Positions 34,885 to 36,068 of a stretch of 36,068 bases of DNA are shown piece after piece. The notes beneath the pieces are model-generated. The model saw only the letters and a list, made by a program, of their open reading frames with translations. It was not told the DNA's origin and searched no databases. Each line of letters begins with the position of its first letter. Positions within the stretch are counted from its first letter, which is position 1. Source of the DNA: Actinomycetes bacterium (GTDB lineage Bacteria; Actinomycetota; Actinomycetes; Propionibacteriales; Nocardioidaceae); contig JAEWXC010000021.1 of assembly GCA_023396115.1 (NCBI GenBank), positions 1-36,068 on the forward strand, given 5' to 3'. Position numbers and translations under genes: made by a program.

Positions 34885-35583
34885 ATGCAACGCAGTTGGA
34901 CGAGGATCCTGCTCTCTTTCGCCGTGGCCCTCGGCTTGTCCGTGGCCTCAGCCGGCTTCACCAGCCCGTCACACGGGGCCACCACGACCGCATCGCCGAC
35001 GATCTCCGGCGAAACATCCATGGCCAAGTCCGGCACCTGTGCGAAGCAGCGCAAGCGCACCACGAAGACCAAGCGCGTGGTGACCAAGCGCAAGAAGCAG
35101 GTCAGGAAGGCCAAGCGGCAGCACCGCCACCACGCGGTCAAGAAGCACAAGAAGCAACTCAAGAAGGCCAAGGTGCGCCACAAGAAGGCCAAGAAGGCCC
35201 TCAAGCGCTGCCGTCGCGCCCAGAACCACGGCAACGACGGGCCCAGCACGGCCAGCCCGATCCAGGCACTCTGCGACGCCGGCCTTCCGCAGCCGATCTG
35301 CGACGCGCTGGCCGGCCTGGCCCCCGGAGGCGACCCCGCGGACCAGATCCAGACGCTCTGCGACAACGGCGTTCCCCAGGAGGTCTGTGACGGGCTCGCC
35401 CAGCTTCTCCAGACCGACCCGGGAGACCCTGGTTCGGCGGTCGATGCTCTGGTCGACCTGCTGGGCGGGATCGTGGGCCAGTTGCCCGAGCCGCTCGGCC
35501 CGGGTCTGGCCGACCTGTTGGAGGCCCTCGCCGGGTCCGGAGTGCCCACGATCCCGGGACTACCGGCACTCCCGGCTCCCTGA
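34885..35583 (+). CDS. Secreted Lys/Arg-rich protein with Cys-containing repeats
   Basis: I do not recognise the family. The 232-residue precursor has a signal peptide (WTR, then LLSFAVALGLSV, cleavage near ASA at 23 or later). The strongly basic segment 54-111 has many KK, KAK and HKK steps and is bracketed by Cys52 and Cys109. Next come two copies of a 20-residue motif, IQALCDAGLPQPICDALAGL (126-145) and a variant at 155-174, each with two Cys 9 apart. The tail is Leu/Pro/Gly-rich. The basic part might bind wall teichoic acid, nucleic acid or polyphosphate; this is inference. ATG 34885 is 10 nt after GGAAGG; ATG 34876 is too close to it. A structured leader precedes it and a hairpin follows. 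Confidence 0.75.
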   Translation: MQRSWTRILLSFAVALGLSVASAGFTSPSHGATTTASPTISGETSMAKSGTCAKQRKRTTKTKRVVTKRKKQVRKAKRQHRHHAVKKHKKQLKKAKVRHKKAKKALKRCRRAQNHGNDGPSTASPIQALCDAGLPQPICDALAGLAPGGDPADQIQTLCDNGVPQEVCDGLAQLLQTDPGDPGSAVDALVDLLGGIVGQLPEPLGPGLADLLEALAGSGVPTIPGLPALPAP

Positions 35584-35609
35584 GTCCTGCTCACGGGAGG
35601 AGATCGACG

Positions 35610-35640
35610 GACGGCCGCCGGGAACTACCCGGCGGCCGTC
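35610..35640 (+). terminator. Terminator hairpin after the secreted basic protein
   Basis: A 13-bp stem pairs 35610-35622 with 35628-35640 around AACTA, 26 bp after the stop. No T-run follows. Confidence 0.75.
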
Positions 35641-35783
35641 GCCGTGTCCCAACGGTGGGCACACGCTCGTGTCCCCCGGAGGTGGTCGACAGTCTTCGCC
35701 CGCTCGACACCTGAACCTCCTGCCGACCCCGTGCCGGCGGCCGGGACGCCCTGTCCGTCGAGCAGCCACCCGAGGAGGACCCC

Positions 35784-36068
35784 GTGTTCTGGACCCAGCA
35801 CGGCGACGGGCGCACCGTCGACGCGACCGACATCGTCAAGCCCGGGGAGCGGCTCACCTGGCCGCGCACCGTGGGCCTCGGCGCCCAGCACGTCATCGCC
35901 ATGTTCGGCGCGACGTTCCTGGTGCCGCTGATCACCGGCTCCCCGCCCAGCACCACCCTGCTCTTCTCGGGCCTGGGCACCCTGCTGTTCCTGCTGCTCA
36001 CCAAGAACCGGGTGCCCAGCTACCTGGGTTCCTCGTTCGCGTTCCTGGGTCCGGTCGGTGCCGCGATG
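35784..36068 (+). CDS. uraA: NCS2-family nucleobase permease, uracil type (partial, cut by the window end)
   Basis: The frame is open to the window edge (95 codons, no stop), so only the N-terminus is seen. It begins MFWTQHGDGRTV, then GLGAQHVIAMFGATFLVPLITG (split for reading: GLGAQHV, AMFGATFLVP) and KNRVPSYLGSSFAFLGPVGAAM, with two membrane segments visible. These are the first helices of the UraA/PyrP uracil-xanthine permease family, which imports uracil with protons. GTG 35784 has GAGGAGGA ending 4 nt upstream. No pyrimidine-control element was recognised in the 143 bp before it. Confidence 0.85.
   Translation, partial: MFWTQHGDGRTVDATDIVKPGERLTWPRTVGLGAQHVIAMFGATFLVPLITGSPPSTTLLFSGLGTLLFLLLTKNRVPSYLGSSFAFLGPVGAAM

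Overview
The window is high-GC DNA from an actinobacterium. Four things point there: a two-ClpP plus ClpX operon of the ClpP1/ClpP2 type, a mycothiol-era Rv2466c-like DsbA protein, group II truncated haemoglobin O, and frequent GTG starts that lie 6-8 nt behind a TANNNT box with no Shine-Dalgarno (leaderless transcripts). The overall gene style suggests the Nocardioidaceae/Propionibacteriales, but that placement is inference. No rRNA, phage, insertion sequence or CRISPR array was seen.

The backbone follows the order I recall from Mycobacterium tuberculosis Rv2457c-Rv2478c: clpX, clpP2, clpP1, tig, nei, rpiB, Rv2466c-like, pepN, Rv2468c-like (DUF5130), glbO, a double-hotdog thioesterase, ettA and an ssb paralogue. 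Lineage-specific genes break this order. Two tRNAs (Pro and Gly) and a SpoIIE-type phosphatase sit near tig. A 7.8-kb block at 7.4-15.2 kb lies between rpiB and the Rv2466c homologue.

Region by region: 0-4.4 kb is protein quality control (clpP1-clpP2-clpX operon and trigger factor), with a textbook ClgR-type operator upstream of clpP1. 4.6-7.4 kb holds tRNAs and an rpiB-nei-phosphatase chain. 7.4-15.2 kb is variable: a one-TM protein followed by an ECF sigma factor that has lost region 4, a coupled LURP-one-like/esterase pair, an F420-type oxidoreductase, an SDR, metG and a secreted peptidoglycan-recognition amidase. 15.2-22.7 kb holds the Rv2466c homologue, a secreted unknown, pepN, DUF5130, an MscS channel, haemoglobin O and a thioesterase. 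22.8-27 kb holds a thiolase, a MarR regulator, EttA and an SSB paralogue.

27.1-33.5 kb has an array of six 22-bp tandem repeats. Next to it is a tightly coupled operon of a PrsW-family membrane protease and two dynamin-like GTPases that share an unusual G3 motif, with aminopeptidase P and an RlmC-type methyltransferase leaving divergently. 34.7-36.1 kb has a structured leader, a secreted Lys/Arg-rich protein with Cys-rich repeats, and the start of an NCS2 uracil permease cut by the window edge.

The most notable signals are the repeat array, the PrsW/twin-GTPase operon, the truncated sigma factor, the ClgR box and the structured leader.
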